Shown: one piece after another, positions 51,829 to 61,053 of the stretch
How the letters are laid out: each line of letters opens with the position of its first letter
Position numbering within the stretch: position 1 is the first letter of the stretch
From: Micrococcus endophyticus
GTDB taxonomy: Bacteria > Actinomycetota > Actinomycetes > Actinomycetales > Micrococcaceae
Reading direction: 5' to 3'
NCBI RefSeq assembly: GCF_014205115.1
Contig: NZ_JACHMW010000001.1
Location: 1,984,001 to 2,048,000, forward strand
DNA: 64,000 bases
Notes under the pieces: generated by a model
Database searches by the model: none
What the model saw: the letters and a program-made list of their open reading frames with translations, nothing else
Told to the model about the DNA's origin: nothing
Position numbers and translations under genes: made by a program

Positions 51829-52608
51829 TCAGCCGAAGCGGCCGGAGACGTAGTCCTCGGTCTGCTGGTTCGAGGGGTTGTTGAAGATGACGTTGGTGTC
51901 GTCGAACTCGATCAGCTTGCCGGGCTGGCCGATGCCCTGGATGTTGAAGAACGCGGTCTTGTCCGCCACGCGCGCGGCCTGCTGCATGTTGTGCGTGACG
52001 ATGATGACCGTGTACTGCTCCTTGAGCTCGTTGATCAGGTCCTCGACCGCCAGGGTGGAGATCGGGTCCAGGGCGGAGCAGGGCTCGTCCATGAGGATCA
52101 CGTCTGGGGAGACGGCCACGGAGCGGGCGATGCACAGGCGCTGCTGCTGGCCGCCGGACAGGCCGGAGCCGGGCTTGTCCAGGCGGTCCTTGACCTCGTT
52201 CCAGAGGTTGGCGCCGCGCAGGGACTTCTCCACGATCTCGTCCGCGCGGGAGCGGGAGAGGCGGGTGCCGTTGAGCTTGTAGCCGGCGAGCACGTTGTCC
52301 CGGATGGACATGGTGGGGAACGGGTTGGGGCGCTGGAAGACCATGCCGATCTGCGAGCGGACCGTCACCGGGTCCACGCCGGGGCCGTAGACGTCCTCGC
52401 CGTCGAGCAGGAGCTGGCCCTCCACGTGGGCGCCCGGGAGCACCTCGTGCATGCGGTTGATGGCGCGCAGGAAGGTGGTCTTGCCGCAGCCGGAGGGACC
52501 GATGAACGCGGTCACGGTGCGGGGGGCGATGTCGATGTTGACGCCCTCGACGGCCTTGAACTTGCCGTAGTAGACGTCGACGTCCTTGGCCTGGATGCGC
52601 TTGGACAT
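51829..52608 (-). CDS. pstB: Phosphate ABC transporter ATP-binding protein
   Basis: 259 residues, one ABC domain: GPSGCGKTT (Walker A, ~36-44), LSGGQQQRL (signature), [14 protein letters not shown] (Walker B) and [12 protein letters not shown] (His loop). The PstB-type [16 protein letters not shown] and [21 protein letters not shown] are present. It powers high-affinity phosphate import. AAAGAGG precedes the ATG at 52608. It is last in pstSCAB and is separated from pstA by a GC-rich 12-bp hairpin (52661-52690). Confidence 0.97.
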   Translation of the reverse strand: MSKRIQAKDVDVYYGKFKAVEGVNIDIAPRTVTAFIGPSGCGKTTFLRAINRMHEVLPGAHVEGQLLLDGEDVYGPGVDPVTVRSQIGMVFQRPNPFPTMSIRDNVLAGYKLNGTRLSRSRADEIVEKSLRGANLWNEVKDRLDKPGSGLSGGQQQRLCIARSVAVSPDVILMDEPCSALDPISTLAVEDLINELKEQYTVIIVTHNMQQAARVADKTAFFNIQGIGQPGKLIEFDDTNVIFNNPSNQQTEDYVSGRFG

Positions 52609-52660
52609 GCTGTCCTCTTTCTGGGGATCGCTGGGGAGCGGGAGTCTGGGTGGGCGGGGG

Positions 52661-52690
52661 CGGCCGGCCCGGACGACGCCGGGCCGGCCG
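52661..52690 (-). terminator. Intercistronic hairpin pstA-pstB
   Basis: Perfect 12-bp stem (52661-52672 with 52679-52690) and 6-nt loop between two operon genes; partial terminator or RNA stabiliser. Confidence 0.5.
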
Positions 52691-52694
52691 GCCG

Positions 52695-53900
52695 TCACCG
52701 TCCGGTCTTGGGGGCGAACGCCTTGGCGATGACGCGGGCGAGCAGGTTCAGGGCCATCACGATGAGGATCAGGACCAGGGCCGCCGACCAGGCGCGGGCC
52801 ATGGAGGGGTCCGCTGCGGTCGGGGAGGTGGGGGACACGATCTGACGGTAGATGTACACCGGCAGGGCGGTCATCCAGTTGTCGAAGGCGTTCCAGTTCG
52901 TGGTCATGGCGTAGCCGGCGGTCACGAGGATCGGCGCGGTCTCGCCGGTCACGCGTGCGATGGCCAGCGTGACGCCCGAGGCGATGCCGGAGATGGCCGT
53001 GGGCAGCACCACCTTGAAGATGGTGCGCCACTTGCGCACGCCCAGGGCGTACGAGCCCTCGCGCAGCTCGTTCGGCACCACGCGGAGCATCTCCTCGGTG
53101 GAGCGGACCACCACGGGGATCATCAGCACGGTGAGCGCGACGGCGGCGGTGAAGCCCATCTTGACCGCCTGGAGGGCCGCCGGGCCGGGGCCCATGATGA
53201 GCTCGAGCAGCACGGTCATCGCCGCGTAGGCGAACAGGCCGGCCACGATGGAGGGGATGCCGGTCATCACGTCCACGAAGAAGGTGATGGCACGGGACAG
53301 CCAGCCGTCGCGGCCGTACTCCACGAGGTAGATGGAGGCGAGCATGCCGATCGGCACGGCGATCAGCGTCGCGATGATCGTGATCACGAGGGTGCCGATC
53401 AGGGCGTGGGCGAAGCCGCCGGGCAGCCCGCCGGCGGGCGATCCCGCCTGGTCGTAGGCCGCGTCGGTGGCGCCGGTGACGCCGTCCATATCGTTCCACA
53501 GGACCTGCGGGTTGGAGAGCAGCGTGGGACCGCCGCCCTCGAGCACGGTCCAGATCACGGAGACCAGGGGCACCAGCGCGATGAGGAACGCGGTCCACAC
53601 GAGGTTCTTCCACAGCCCGTCCGAGGCGCGGCGGCGGTTCTCCATCACGCGGGTCACGAGGTACATGCCGGCGATGTAGAGGACGCCGGCGAGCACCACG
53701 AAGCGGGCGAGGGAGAAGTCCTCGGAGAACGGGGCCGCCCCGCTGAGGAGGGCCTCGATGCCGAGGCCGAGCAGGACCGCCGCGGCGGCGATGGCCATCC
53801 ACACCCAGTCGGGCTTCTGCCCGGCCGTGAGGGAGTTCTGGCGGTGCTTCGACGGCGGGGTGTCCTGGCGCGTCGAGACGTCGTCGATTGCGGTGCTCAT
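52695..53900 (-). CDS. pstA: Phosphate ABC transporter permease PstA
   Basis: 401 residues; longer than E. coli PstA (296) because of an extra N-terminal portion with two helices (about 33-53 and 67-84) and a loop before the core. The core matches Pst[36 protein letters not shown], the EAA loop [23 protein letters not shown] and [15 protein letters not shown]. Its ATG overlaps the pstC stop by one base (TGATG). It forms the channel with PstC. Confidence 0.95.
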   Translation of the reverse strand: MSTAIDDVSTRQDTPPSKHRQNSLTAGQKPDWVWMAIAAAAVLLGLGIEALLSGAAPFSEDFSLARFVVLAGVLYIAGMYLVTRVMENRRRASDGLWKNLVWTAFLIALVPLVSVIWTVLEGGGPTLLSNPQVLWNDMDGVTGATDAAYDQAGSPAGGLPGGFAHALIGTLVITIIATLIAVPIGMLASIYLVEYGRDGWLSRAITFFVDVMTGIPSIVAGLFAYAAMTVLLELIMGPGPAALQAVKMGFTAAVALTVLMIPVVVRSTEEMLRVVPNELREGSYALGVRKWRTIFKVVLPTAISGIASGVTLAIARVTGETAPILVTAGYAMTTNWNAFDNWMTALPVYIYRQIVSPTSPTAADPSMARAWSAALVLILIVMALNLLARVIAKAFAPKTGR

Positions 53901-54865
53901 CAGTTGGCCCCCGAGAATTCCTTGTGCTTGTTCACGATCCAGCGCGCCGTCATGTTGACCACCAGGGTGATGACGAACAGCATGAGGCCGGCCGCGATCA
54001 GCTCGTTGAGCCGGATGCCGTAGGCCTCCGGGAAGTTCAGCGCGATCTCCGACGGGATGGTGGCGTTGCGGCCCTCCTCGATGAGGGACAGGCTGAACCC
54101 GCCGGCCGAGAGGACCAGGGTGACGGCCATGGTCTCGCCGAGGGCGCGGCCCAGGCCGAGCATGACCGAGGAGACGATGCCCGCCCGCGCGAACGGGAAG
54201 ACGGTCATCTTGATCATCTCCCAGCGGGTGGCGCCGAGGCCGAGCGCGGCCTCCTCGTGCAGCTTCGGGGTCTGCCGGAAGATCTCACGGCAGAGGGCCG
54301 TGATGATCGGCAGGATCATCACGGCCAGCACCACGCCGGAGGTCATGATCACGCGGCCGGTGCCGGTGACCGGGCCGCCGAAGAACGGGATGAAGCCCAG
54401 GTACTCGTTGAGCCACTGGTAGATCGGCACCATGACCGGGGCGAGGGTGAGCCAGCCCCAGATGCCGTAGATCACGGACGGGATGGCGGCCAGCAGGTCG
54501 ATCACGTAGCCCACGGGCTGGGCGATCTTCGGCGGCGCGTAGTGCGAGATGAACAGCGCGACGCCGACGGCCACGGGCGTGGCCAGCAGCAGTGCGATGA
54601 CCGCCGCCATGATCGTGCCGGCCATGAGCGGCCAGACGTACTGGAAGAAGGTGTCTGCGGACTTCAGCGGCGTGCCGTAGGCGTCCGGGAACAGCGCCGG
54701 CAGCGAGCGGACCACGAGGAAGATCGCCACGAAGGCGAGGGTCAGCAGGATCAGGACGCCTGCGGCCAGCGACAGGCCGGAGAAGACCTTGTCGCCGGCG
54801 GCGCCACCCCGGGAGGACTTGAGCGTGGTGGCGCGGGGAGGCGCTTCGGTGGCTGGTGAGGTCAC
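53900..54865 (-). CDS. pstC: Phosphate ABC transporter permease PstC
   Basis: 321 residues, six helices. The N-terminal 25 residues are polar ([20 protein letters not shown]). Family blocks are [28 protein letters not shown], the EAA loop [45 protein letters not shown] and a final helix. The start is GTG 54865 with GAGGGAAG 6 nt before it. It is separated from pstS by 144 nt and a hairpin. Confidence 0.96.
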   Translation of the reverse strand: MTSPATEAPPRATTLKSSRGGAAGDKVFSGLSLAAGVLILLTLAFVAIFLVVRSLPALFPDAYGTPLKSADTFFQYVWPLMAGTIMAAVIALLLATPVAVGVALFISHYAPPKIAQPVGYVIDLLAAIPSVIYGIWGWLTLAPVMVPIYQWLNEYLGFIPFFGGPVTGTGRVIMTSGVVLAVMILPIITALCREIFRQTPKLHEEAALGLGATRWEMIKMTVFPFARAGIVSSVMLGLGRALGETMAVTLVLSAGGFSLSLIEEGRNATIPSEIALNFPEAYGIRLNELIAAGLMLFVITLVVNMTARWIVNKHKEFSGAN

Positions 54866-54940
54866 GGTGACTTCCCTCGTGGTCGGTGCAGTGGGGATGT
54901 CCGCGGCGGCGCCGCGGAGGGGGGCCGCCGTTCAGGCCGA

Positions 54941-54972
54941 CGGCCGCCGGTCCCGTGCGGGACCGGCGGCCG
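54941..54972 (-). terminator. Intra-operon hairpin pstS-pstC
   Basis: Perfect 14-bp stem (54941-54954 with 54959-54972) and 4-nt loop after pstS. It probably reduces read-through so that PstS is more abundant than the membrane subunits. Confidence 0.7.
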
Positions 54973-55009
54973 GGGCCGTCGCGGCGGTTCCGCCGTCAGC
55001 AGACGGGGA

Positions 55010-56095
55010 TCAGCCGGCGGTGATGGCCTCGATGCGCTCCACGGCGGCATCGCGGGTCTCGGCGCCGATCGGGGCGTTGCCCGCGGCCTCCTCGGCGGCC
55101 TTCTGGCCGTCCTCGGACACGACGTAGGAGGCGAACGCCTTCACCTGGTCGGCGGTCTCCTGGTTCTGGTACTGGTTGCAGTAGATGTGGTACGAGACCA
55201 GCACGACCGGGTAGACGCCGGCCTCGGTGGTGGCGCGGTCGAGCTCGATCGAGCCGTCCTCGTTCTGCTCGGAGGCGGAGACGGTCTTCGCGGCGGCGTC
55301 GGAGGAGTACGGCACGTACTCCTCGCCGACCTTCACGGCCACGGTGCCGAGCTCGCCCACGGCGGAGGCGTCCGCGTAGGTGATGGCGCCGTCGGTCTGG
55401 GCGGCCTGGCCGACCACGCCGCGGGTGCCCTGGGCGGACTCGGCGGTGATCTCGGAGGGCCAGGTCTCGACCTCGTCGTACTTCCAGGCGTCGCCGGCGG
55501 CCTCGGTGAGGTAGGCGGTGAAGTTCTCGGTGGTGCCCGAGTCGTCCGAGCGGTGCACGACGGTGATCGCGGTGTCGGGCAGCTCGACGCCCTCGTTCTG
55601 CTGCGCGATGGCCGGGTCGTTCCAGGTGGTGATCTCCTTGGAGAAGACCTTGGCGATGGTCTCGGCGTCCATCTTGACCTCGTCCACGCCCTCGAGGTTG
55701 AAGGCGACGGCGATCGGGGAGATGTAGGCCGGCACGTGGAAGGCGCCGTTGTCGCCGCAGATCTGCTTGGCCTGCTCGGCCTCATCCTCCTTGAGGGCGG
55801 CGTCGGAGCCGGCGAAGGAGAACGCGCCGCCGAGGAAGCCCTCGCGGCCGGCGCCGGAGCCGTCCGGCGAGTACTGCACGGTCAGCTCGGGGGCCACGGA
55901 CTTCACGCCGTCGGCCCACGCGGTCATCGCGGACTCCTGCGAGGAGGCGCCGCCGCCGATCAGGGTGCCGCTGGCGGTGCCGCCCTCGGACGAGCCGGAG
56001 GAGGCGTTGCCGCCGTCGTTGCCGCCGCAGGCGGTCAGGGCGAGTGCGGCCACGGACAGGAGCGCGGCGGAGCGGCCGAAGCGGAGAGCCTTCAC
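55010..56095 (-). CDS. pstS: Phosphate-binding lipoprotein PstS
   Basis: 361 residues. Lipobox LTAC with Cys23, a Gly/Asn/Ser linker, then the phosphate-binding fold: IGGGASSQESAMTAWADGVKSVAPELTVQYSPDGSGAGREGFLGGAFSFAGSDAALKEDE, where the TGxSxxxxA and SGSG-type loops that hold phosphate are recognisable (GASSQE, DGSGAGREGF, FAGSDAAL), and VHRSDDSGTTENFTAYL. The start is GTG 56095 with AAAGAGG 7 nt upstream. A PHO box and -10 lie in front, so it should be induced under phosphate limitation. Confidence 0.96.
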   Translation of the reverse strand: MKALRFGRSAALLSVAALALTACGGNDGGNASSGSSEGGTASGTLIGGGASSQESAMTAWADGVKSVAPELTVQYSPDGSGAGREGFLGGAFSFAGSDAALKEDEAEQAKQICGDNGAFHVPAYISPIAVAFNLEGVDEVKMDAETIAKVFSKEITTWNDPAIAQQNEGVELPDTAITVVHRSDDSGTTENFTAYLTEAAGDAWKYDEVETWPSEITAESAQGTRGVVGQAAQTDGAITYADASAVGELGTVAVKVGEEYVPYSSDAAAKTVSASEQNEDGSIELDRATTEAGVYPVVLVSYHIYCNQYQNQETADQVKAFASYVVSEDGQKAAEEAAGNAPIGAETRDAAVERIEAITAG

Positions 56096-56167
56096 GGAGA
56101 GCCTCTTTCAGTCAGACGACGTGGGTGGGGCAGGGCGTCCGGTGAGCCCGGAGCTGCGACGTTCCCG

Positions 56168-56173
56168 ACGCTA
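56168..56173 (-). promoter_or_regulatory. -10 element of pstS
   Basis: TAGCGT on the minus strand, 72 nt before the GTG start. It has a leader with a ribosome site. The PHO box lies just upstream over the -35 region. Confidence 0.5.
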
Positions 56174-56178
56174 GGGGG

Positions 56179-56222
56179 CGGAGGTGAATCGAATGTCCGG
56201 CCCGGATGAACAGACGGTGAAC
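56179..56222 (-). promoter_or_regulatory. PHO box (PhoP direct repeats) of pstSCAB
   Basis: On the minus strand, 11-nt units in exact register: GTTCACCGTCT (56222-56212), then GTTCATCCGGG (56211-56201), a degenerate unit (56200-56190) and ATTCACCTCCG (56189-56179). Units beginning GTTCACC with 11-nt periodicity are the PhoP binding sites known from Streptomyces. It ends 5 bp from the -10. Confidence 0.8.
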
Positions 56223-56364
56223 GGGCCCGGCATTCCGGGCGTCGAGCGGTGTCGCGGGTCACAATGGCAGGCTGGGGCCGCCCCAGGGGCCCGCTCGGCG
56301 GGGCCTTGTCCAGCCGCCGACGGGACGACGGCGCCACGGCGAGGGCAGCGGCGCGGCCCGCGGC

Positions 56365-56370
56365 TAGGCT
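56365..56370 (+). promoter_or_regulatory. -10 element of FUSC-like gene (leaderless)
   Basis: TAGGCT, 6 nt before the ATG at 56377. Confidence 0.6.
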
Positions 56371-56376
56371 GGCCGC

Positions 56377-57546
56377 ATGTCGGACCGCTTCGCCACCGCC
56401 ACCGGGACGGTGCCCGTGGTGGCTCCGGAGTCCCGGGGCGCGCGCCTGCGCCGCTTCCTGCGCCGCCGCTCCCGCGCCGGGTGGTCCCGCGTGCGCTCCT
56501 CCGTGCCCCACGCCGCCCTCATTGCCGTGTGCGCCGTGGGCGCCTACTGGTTCGCCGAGACCGTGCTGGGCCACCACCAGCCGCTCTTCGCCTCCACGGC
56601 CCTGCTGATCGCGTTGGGCTTCCAGCGCGAGCCGAAGCTGCGCAAGGTGGCCGAGGTGGCGGTGGGCTGCACGGTGGGCATCCTCATCGGCGACCTGCTT
56701 CTGGCGGCACTGGGGCGCGGGCTCTGGCAGGCCACCGTGGTGGTGTTCATCTCCGTGATGGTGGCGCGCTTCCTGGACTCCGGGGCCACCTTCACCATGC
56801 AGATGTCCCTGCAGTCCGTGCTCGTGGTGCTGCTGCCCGCCGCCCAGGGCGGGCCGTTCGCCCGCAGCGCCGACGCCCTCGTGGGCGGACTGCTGGCCCT
56901 CGTGGTCACCTTCCTCTCGCCGCAGGACGTGCGCCGCGGCACGGCACGGCACCTGGAGGGCCTCTACGACTCGATGGCCACCGTCCTGCGGGACCTCTCC
57001 CGCGCCCTGCGCCAGGAGGACTCCCGCACGGCGTGGATGGCGCTCGTGGCGTGCCGCGGCACGCAGGGGACGCTCGAGTCGATCCGCGCGGAGCTGGAGA
57101 TGGCCCAGGAGCAGGCCACCTTCAACCCGCTCCAGCGCAGGTCACGGTCCTTCGTGTCCGACGCGGCGAACGCCGCCGACCGCTCGGACCTGGCCGTGCG
57201 CTCCCTGCGGATCGTGGCCCGGCGCGTGGTCTCGGTCCTGGACGAGGGAGCGTTCGACGACGACCACCGCGAGCGCCTCGCGGCCTGGTTCGACGACGCC
57301 GCGGACGCCGTCGGGATCCTGCACCGCTCCCTCGTGGAGCCGCAGGCCGAGGGCCGCCACCGCTCCCTGTCCGTGGCGCGGGACGCGCTGGGGGCCTCGG
57401 CCTCCCGACTGGACCCGCGCGAGCTGGGCGGCGGCTCGCTGCACGGCGAGGCGCTCGTGATGCTGCTGCGGCCCATGATGGTGGACCTCCTGGAGGCCAC
57501 CGGCGCCCCGCACGACGAGGCGCGCGCCTACCTGCCGCGCGTCTGA
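56377..57546 (+). CDS. FUSC/aromatic-acid-exporter-like membrane protein
   Basis: 389 residues. The N-terminal half has about five or six helices (from residue ~45: AALIAVCAVGAYWFAETVLG, ASTALLIALGFQREPKLRKVAEVAVGCTVGILIGDLLLAALG, ATVVVFISVMVARFLD, QSVLVVLLPA, ALVGGLLALVVTFL); the C-terminal half is cytoplasmic and helical. This is the layout of the FUSC family, putative exporters of aromatic acids. The transported compound is unknown. It lies divergent from pstS. Confidence 0.82.
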   Translation: MSDRFATATGTVPVVAPESRGARLRRFLRRRSRAGWSRVRSSVPHAALIAVCAVGAYWFAETVLGHHQPLFASTALLIALGFQREPKLRKVAEVAVGCTVGILIGDLLLAALGRGLWQATVVVFISVMVARFLDSGATFTMQMSLQSVLVVLLPAAQGGPFARSADALVGGLLALVVTFLSPQDVRRGTARHLEGLYDSMATVLRDLSRALRQEDSRTAWMALVACRGTQGTLESIRAELEMAQEQATFNPLQRRSRSFVSDAANAADRSDLAVRSLRIVARRVVSVLDEGAFDDDHRERLAAWFDDAADAVGILHRSLVEPQAEGRHRSLSVARDALGASASRLDPRELGGGSLHGEALVMLLRPMMVDLLEATGAPHDEARAYLPRV

Positions 57547-57607
57547 GCCCGACGGCGGCGCTCCACGTCCTCACCCCGGCCCGCCGTATCCCGTCCGGCC
57601 TGGCTCC

Positions 57608-57613
57608 TAGAGT
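57608..57613 (+). promoter_or_regulatory. -10 element of radA (leaderless)
   Basis: TAGAGT, 6 nt before the ATG at 57620. Confidence 0.6.
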
Positions 57614-57619
57614 GGGCGC

Positions 57620-59032
57620 ATGGCCACCAAGACCGCCGCGAAGCGCGCCCCCGGATACCGCTGCACCGAGTGCGGCTGGACCACCGTGAAGTGGGTGGGC
57701 CGCTGCGGGGAGTGCCAGGCGTGGGGAACCGTGGAGGAGGTCGGGCTGACGTCCACCACGGGCCGCACCCGGGCCGCCACGGTGGCGGAGGTGGCCCCGC
57801 GCATCGCGGACGTGGACGCCACGCTCGCCTCGTTCCGCTCCACGGGCGTGCGCGAGCTGGACCGGGTGCTCGGCGGCGGCCTGGTGCCCGGCGCGGTGAT
57901 CCTGCTGGCCGGCGAGCCGGGCATCGGCAAGTCCACGCTGCTGCTGGACGTGGCGGCGCAGACGGCGCGCGGCGCGGGCGGGGGCGGGCCGCGCTCGGTC
58001 CTGTACCTCACGGGCGAGGAGTCCGCGGCGCAGGTGCGCTCCCGCGCGGACCGGATCGGGGCGATCGCGGACACCCTGCGCCTCACCGCCGAGACGGACC
58101 TGGGCCGGGCGCTCGGGCAGATCGAGCGGACGGACCCGGAGCTGGTGATCGTGGACTCCGTGCAGACCCTGCAGTCCACCGAGGTGGACGGGATCGCCGG
58201 CGGCGTGAGCCAGGTGCGGGAGGTGGCGGCCAGCCTCATCCGCACGGCCAAGGAGAAGGGCATCACCACCGTGCTGGTGGGCCACGTGACCAAGGACGGC
58301 ACCATCGCCGGCCCGCGCCTGCTCGAGCACCTCGTGGACGTGGTCTGCCAGTTCGAGGGGGACCGCCACTCGCGGCTGCGCCTGGTGCGCGCCGTGAAGA
58401 ACCGGTTCGGCCCCACGGACGAGGTGGGCTGCTTCGACCTGCGTGAGGACGGCATCGAGTCCCTCGACGACCCCTCGGGCCTGTTCCTGTCCGGCGTGGC
58501 CGAGCCCGTGGAGGGCACGTGCGTGACCGTGACCCTCGAGGGGCGGCGTCCGCTCGTGGCCGAGGTGCAGTCCCTGCTGACGCCCTCGGCGGGCGGCGGT
58601 CCGCGCCGCACCGTCTCCGGCGTGGACGCGGCGCGCGTGAACATGCTGCTGGCGGTGCTGCAGCGCCGGGCCCGCTTCGCCCTGGCCCAGGACGACTGCT
58701 ACGTGGCCACCGTGGGCGGGGTGCGGCTGTCCGAGCCGGCCTCGGACCTCGCGGTGGCCGTGGCGGTGGCCTCCGCCAAGCTCGCGGCCCCCGTGCCGCA
58801 GGGGATGATCGCGGTGGGCGAGCTCGGCCTGGCCGGGGAGGTGCGCCCCGTGCCGGGCATCGGCCGGCGGGTGCGCGAGGCCGCCCGGCTCGGCTTCACC
58901 CGGGCGCTGGTCCCCCGCTCCCCCGAGCCTCTCGGGGACGTCCCCGCCGGGTTCACGGTGGCCCAGGTCGGCTCCATCGGCGAGGCCCTCGCCACGATCC
59001 CCACGTGGACGGGGGCCGGCGCGGGCGCCTGA
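57620..59032 (+). CDS. radA: DNA repair protein RadA
   Basis: 470 residues with all RadA domains: N-terminal C4 zinc finger (CTECGWTTVKWVGRCGECQAWG, residues ~14-35), RecA-like ATPase with Walker A GEPGIGKST (~98-106) and Walker B ELVIVDSVQTL, the RadA-specific KNRFG (about 260) and a Lon-protease-like C-terminal domain (CYVATVGGVRLSEPASDLAVAVAVASAKL...). It branch-migrates recombination intermediates. mutY lies 1 kb further on the same strand. Confidence 0.97.
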   Translation: MATKTAAKRAPGYRCTECGWTTVKWVGRCGECQAWGTVEEVGLTSTTGRTRAATVAEVAPRIADVDATLASFRSTGVRELDRVLGGGLVPGAVILLAGEPGIGKSTLLLDVAAQTARGAGGGGPRSVLYLTGEESAAQVRSRADRIGAIADTLRLTAETDLGRALGQIERTDPELVIVDSVQTLQSTEVDGIAGGVSQVREVAASLIRTAKEKGITTVLVGHVTKDGTIAGPRLLEHLVDVVCQFEGDRHSRLRLVRAVKNRFGPTDEVGCFDLREDGIESLDDPSGLFLSGVAEPVEGTCVTVTLEGRRPLVAEVQSLLTPSAGGGPRRTVSGVDAARVNMLLAVLQRRARFALAQDDCYVATVGGVRLSEPASDLAVAVAVASAKLAAPVPQGMIAVGELGLAGEVRPVPGIGRRVREAARLGFTRALVPRSPEPLGDVPAGFTVAQVGSIGEALATIPTWTGAGAGA

Positions 59033-59063
59033 CCGCGGTCCGCGCCTCTGCGCCCGAGGCACG

Positions 59064-59085
59064 GCCGGGCGCCCGTGCGCCCGGC
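59064..59085. terminator. Hairpin after radA
   Basis: 9-bp perfect stem (59064-59072 with 59077-59085) and 4-nt loop between convergent genes. Confidence 0.65.
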
Positions 59086-59091
59086 GAGCGG

Positions 59092-59994
59092 TCAGCGCGA
59101 GGGCGAGGCCGACGGCGTGGCCGGAGTCGAGGCCGCGGGCGACCCGGAGGCCGGGGCGGGCGAGGAGGCGGCGGACGCCGAGCCCGACGGCGCGGCGGGT
59201 GAGGAGACGGCGGGCGAGGAGGCGGCGGGCGCCGAGCCCGTCGCGGACGGGGAGGCCGGCGTCGAGGGCGCGGGCGAACCGGACGCCGGGGCGCCCGAGG
59301 AGGCGCCGTCCCAGGCACCCGGGGCCGCCTCCTCCTGGATCCGCAGGGCGACCGGCCGGGAGGTCTGCTCCCCCAGGGTGACGGTCAGCAGGTGCGGGCC
59401 CGCCGTGGCGAGCGCTCCGGGGGTGCCGCAGTCCTCGTTCGAGGCGTGCCCGGACCACCGGTACACGGCCGTGAGCTCCTCGTGCGGGGTCAGCACCCGC
59501 TCCGAGGACGTCGGGTCCGCCTGGCAGACGCGCGTGGAGAACACGTCGTCCCCCTCGGCGGTGCGCACCGTGAACTCCTGCCGGGCCGTGCCCACGTCCG
59601 CCCGGCACGGGCTCGAGGAGAGGTTCGTGACGCTCAGGCGCAGCACCGCCTCCTCGCCGCGCAGGTACTGGGCCTTGTCCGCCGAGGCCACGAGGCGCAG
59701 GTCGGAGGGCTGGCACTCGGCCGCGTCCTCGAGGGCCACCGTGGGCGAGGCCGCGCCGGGCGTGGCGCCGGACGGCGGCGCCGGCGAGGGCGAGTGCACC
59801 GGGGTGGGGGGCGCCGAGACGCTCGGCTCCGCGTCGTCCCCGGAGAGCGCGCCCATGCCCAGGCGGATGAGCGACCACAGGCCCCAGCCCACCAGGAGCA
59901 GGAGGACCAGCGCGAGCAGGGCGGCCACGAGCCGCCGGCGGCGGTAGACGGCGGCGGACGGCTTCGGCCCGGGGGAAGACGGACGAGACGGCAT
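59092..59994 (-). CDS. Membrane-anchored exported protein with Ig-like domain and low-complexity tail
   Basis: 300 residues. One transmembrane helix (about 20-45, RRRLVAALLALVLLLLVGWGLWSLI) with a basic cytoplasmic start, a Pro/Ser linker (DAEPSVSAPPTPVHSPSPAPPSG), and a globular domain (about 90-220) of beta-sandwich character that has four cysteines (ECQPSD, SPCRAD, RVCQAD, EDCGTP) and LRLSVTNLSSSPC, similar to BsuPI-type inhibitor domains. Finally comes ~75 residues of Ala/Ser/Pro repeats. No function is assigned. It shares a 38-bp divergent promoter with mutY. Confidence 0.72.
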   Translation of the reverse strand: MPSRPSSPGPKPSAAVYRRRRLVAALLALVLLLLVGWGLWSLIRLGMGALSGDDAEPSVSAPPTPVHSPSPAPPSGATPGAASPTVALEDAAECQPSDLRLVASADKAQYLRGEEAVLRLSVTNLSSSPCRADVGTARQEFTVRTAEGDDVFSTRVCQADPTSSERVLTPHEELTAVYRWSGHASNEDCGTPGALATAGPHLLTVTLGEQTSRPVALRIQEEAAPGAWDGASSGAPASGSPAPSTPASPSATGSAPAASSPAVSSPAAPSGSASAASSPAPASGSPAASTPATPSASPSR

Positions 59995-60001
59995 GCCCTC
60001 C

Positions 60002-60007
60002 AGGGTA
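60002..60007 (-). promoter_or_regulatory. -10 element of gene at 59994 (leaderless)
   Basis: TACCCT on the minus strand, 7 nt before the ATG. Confidence 0.55.
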
Positions 60008-60019
60008 GGCGGCCCGCCC

Positions 60020-60025
60020 TACAGT
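60020..60025 (+). promoter_or_regulatory. -10 element of mutY (leaderless)
   Basis: TACAGT, 7 nt before the ATG at 60033. It overlaps the alternative GTG at 60024, which argues against that start. Confidence 0.6.
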
Positions 60026-60032
60026 GGACGCC

Positions 60033-60965
60033 ATGCCTGTGCCCGAGACCGCCGTCCCGCCCTCCGTGGACGTGCCCCGCCTGCACGACGCGGTGCTGGA
60101 CTGGTTCGCCGTGCACGCCCGGGACCTGCCGTGGCGCAGCCCGGACTGCCCGCCGTGGGGCGTGCTCGTCTCCGAGATCATGCTCCAGCAGACCCCCGTG
60201 GTGCGGGTGCTGCCGCGCTGGCACGCGTGGCTCGAGCGTTGGCCGACCCCCGCCGACCTCGCCGCCGCCCCCACGGCGGACGTGCTCACGGCGTGGGACC
60301 GGCTGGGCTATCCGCGGCGCGCGCTGCGCCTGCAGGAGGCCGCCCGGGCGATCGTGGAGCGGCACGGCGGGGAGGTCCCGGCCGACCCGTCGGCCCTGCG
60401 CGCCCTGCCCGGGATCGGCGAGTACACGGCGGCGGCCGTCTCCAGCTTCGCGTTCGGGCTGCCGGAGACCGTGGTGGACACGAACGTGCGCCGCGTGATC
60501 GCCCGCGCGGTGGGCGGGCAGGCCCTGCCGGGGCGCAGCCTCACCCGCGCGGAGATGCGCCGCGCCCACGCCCTCATGCCGGAGGACCCCGACCGCGCCC
60601 AGGCGTGGAACGCCGGCGTCATGGAGCTCGGGGCGCTGGTCTGCACCGCCCGCTCCCCGGCGTGCGAGCGCTGCCCGCTCGCCGACGCGTGCGCCTGGGT
60701 GGCCGCGGGCTCCCCGCCGCCGGAGCAGGCGCCGCGCGGCCAGGCGTGGGCCGGCACGGACCGGCAGGTGCGCGGGGCCGTGATGGCCGCGGTGCGCGAG
60801 CACGGGCGGGTGGCCGGGGACGGGCTGCGCGCCGTCGTCGTGGCCGGTGGGCGCCTGGGGGCGCACCGCCCCGGGGACGCGCAGTGGGAGCGGTGCGTGG
60901 CCGGGCTGCTGGCGGACGGCCTGCTGGCCCGGGACGACGACGGCGCCTTCGCCTTCCCGTCCTGA
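60033..60965 (+). CDS. mutY: A/G-specific adenine DNA glycosylase
   Basis: Removes adenine mispaired with 8-oxoguanine. 310 residues. SEIMLQQTPVVRVLPRW carries the catalytic Glu (about residue 50); LPGIGEYTAAAVSSFAFG is the helix-hairpin-helix; VVDTNVRRVI holds the catalytic Asp (~149). The [4Fe-4S] cluster C-X6-C-X2-C-X5-C is intact (CTARSPACERCPLADAC). The Nudix-like 8-oxoG-recognition domain found in E. coli MutY is missing; the last ~80 residues form a short winged-helix-like segment, as in other actinobacteria. Confidence 0.95.
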   Translation: MPVPETAVPPSVDVPRLHDAVLDWFAVHARDLPWRSPDCPPWGVLVSEIMLQQTPVVRVLPRWHAWLERWPTPADLAAAPTADVLTAWDRLGYPRRALRLQEAARAIVERHGGEVPADPSALRALPGIGEYTAAAVSSFAFGLPETVVDTNVRRVIARAVGGQALPGRSLTRAEMRRAHALMPEDPDRAQAWNAGVMELGALVCTARSPACERCPLADACAWVAAGSPPPEQAPRGQAWAGTDRQVRGAVMAAVREHGRVAGDGLRAVVVAGGRLGAHRPGDAQWERCVAGLLADGLLARDDDGAFAFPS

Positions 60966-61053
60966 GCCCGGCCCCGGCGGGGACCGGCGGAGTGGCGTTG
61001 AGGCGCGGCGGTGAGGACCGGCGGGCGACGCGCCCGCTCCGGGCGTCCCGGCG

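Noticed and set aside
57122-60289. 1055-residue open frame on the minus strand across FUSC, radA and mutY genes
   Set aside because: It runs antisense to three well-identified genes, has Arg/Gly/Pro-rich low-complexity translation and no domain; long open frames like this are expected at this GC content.
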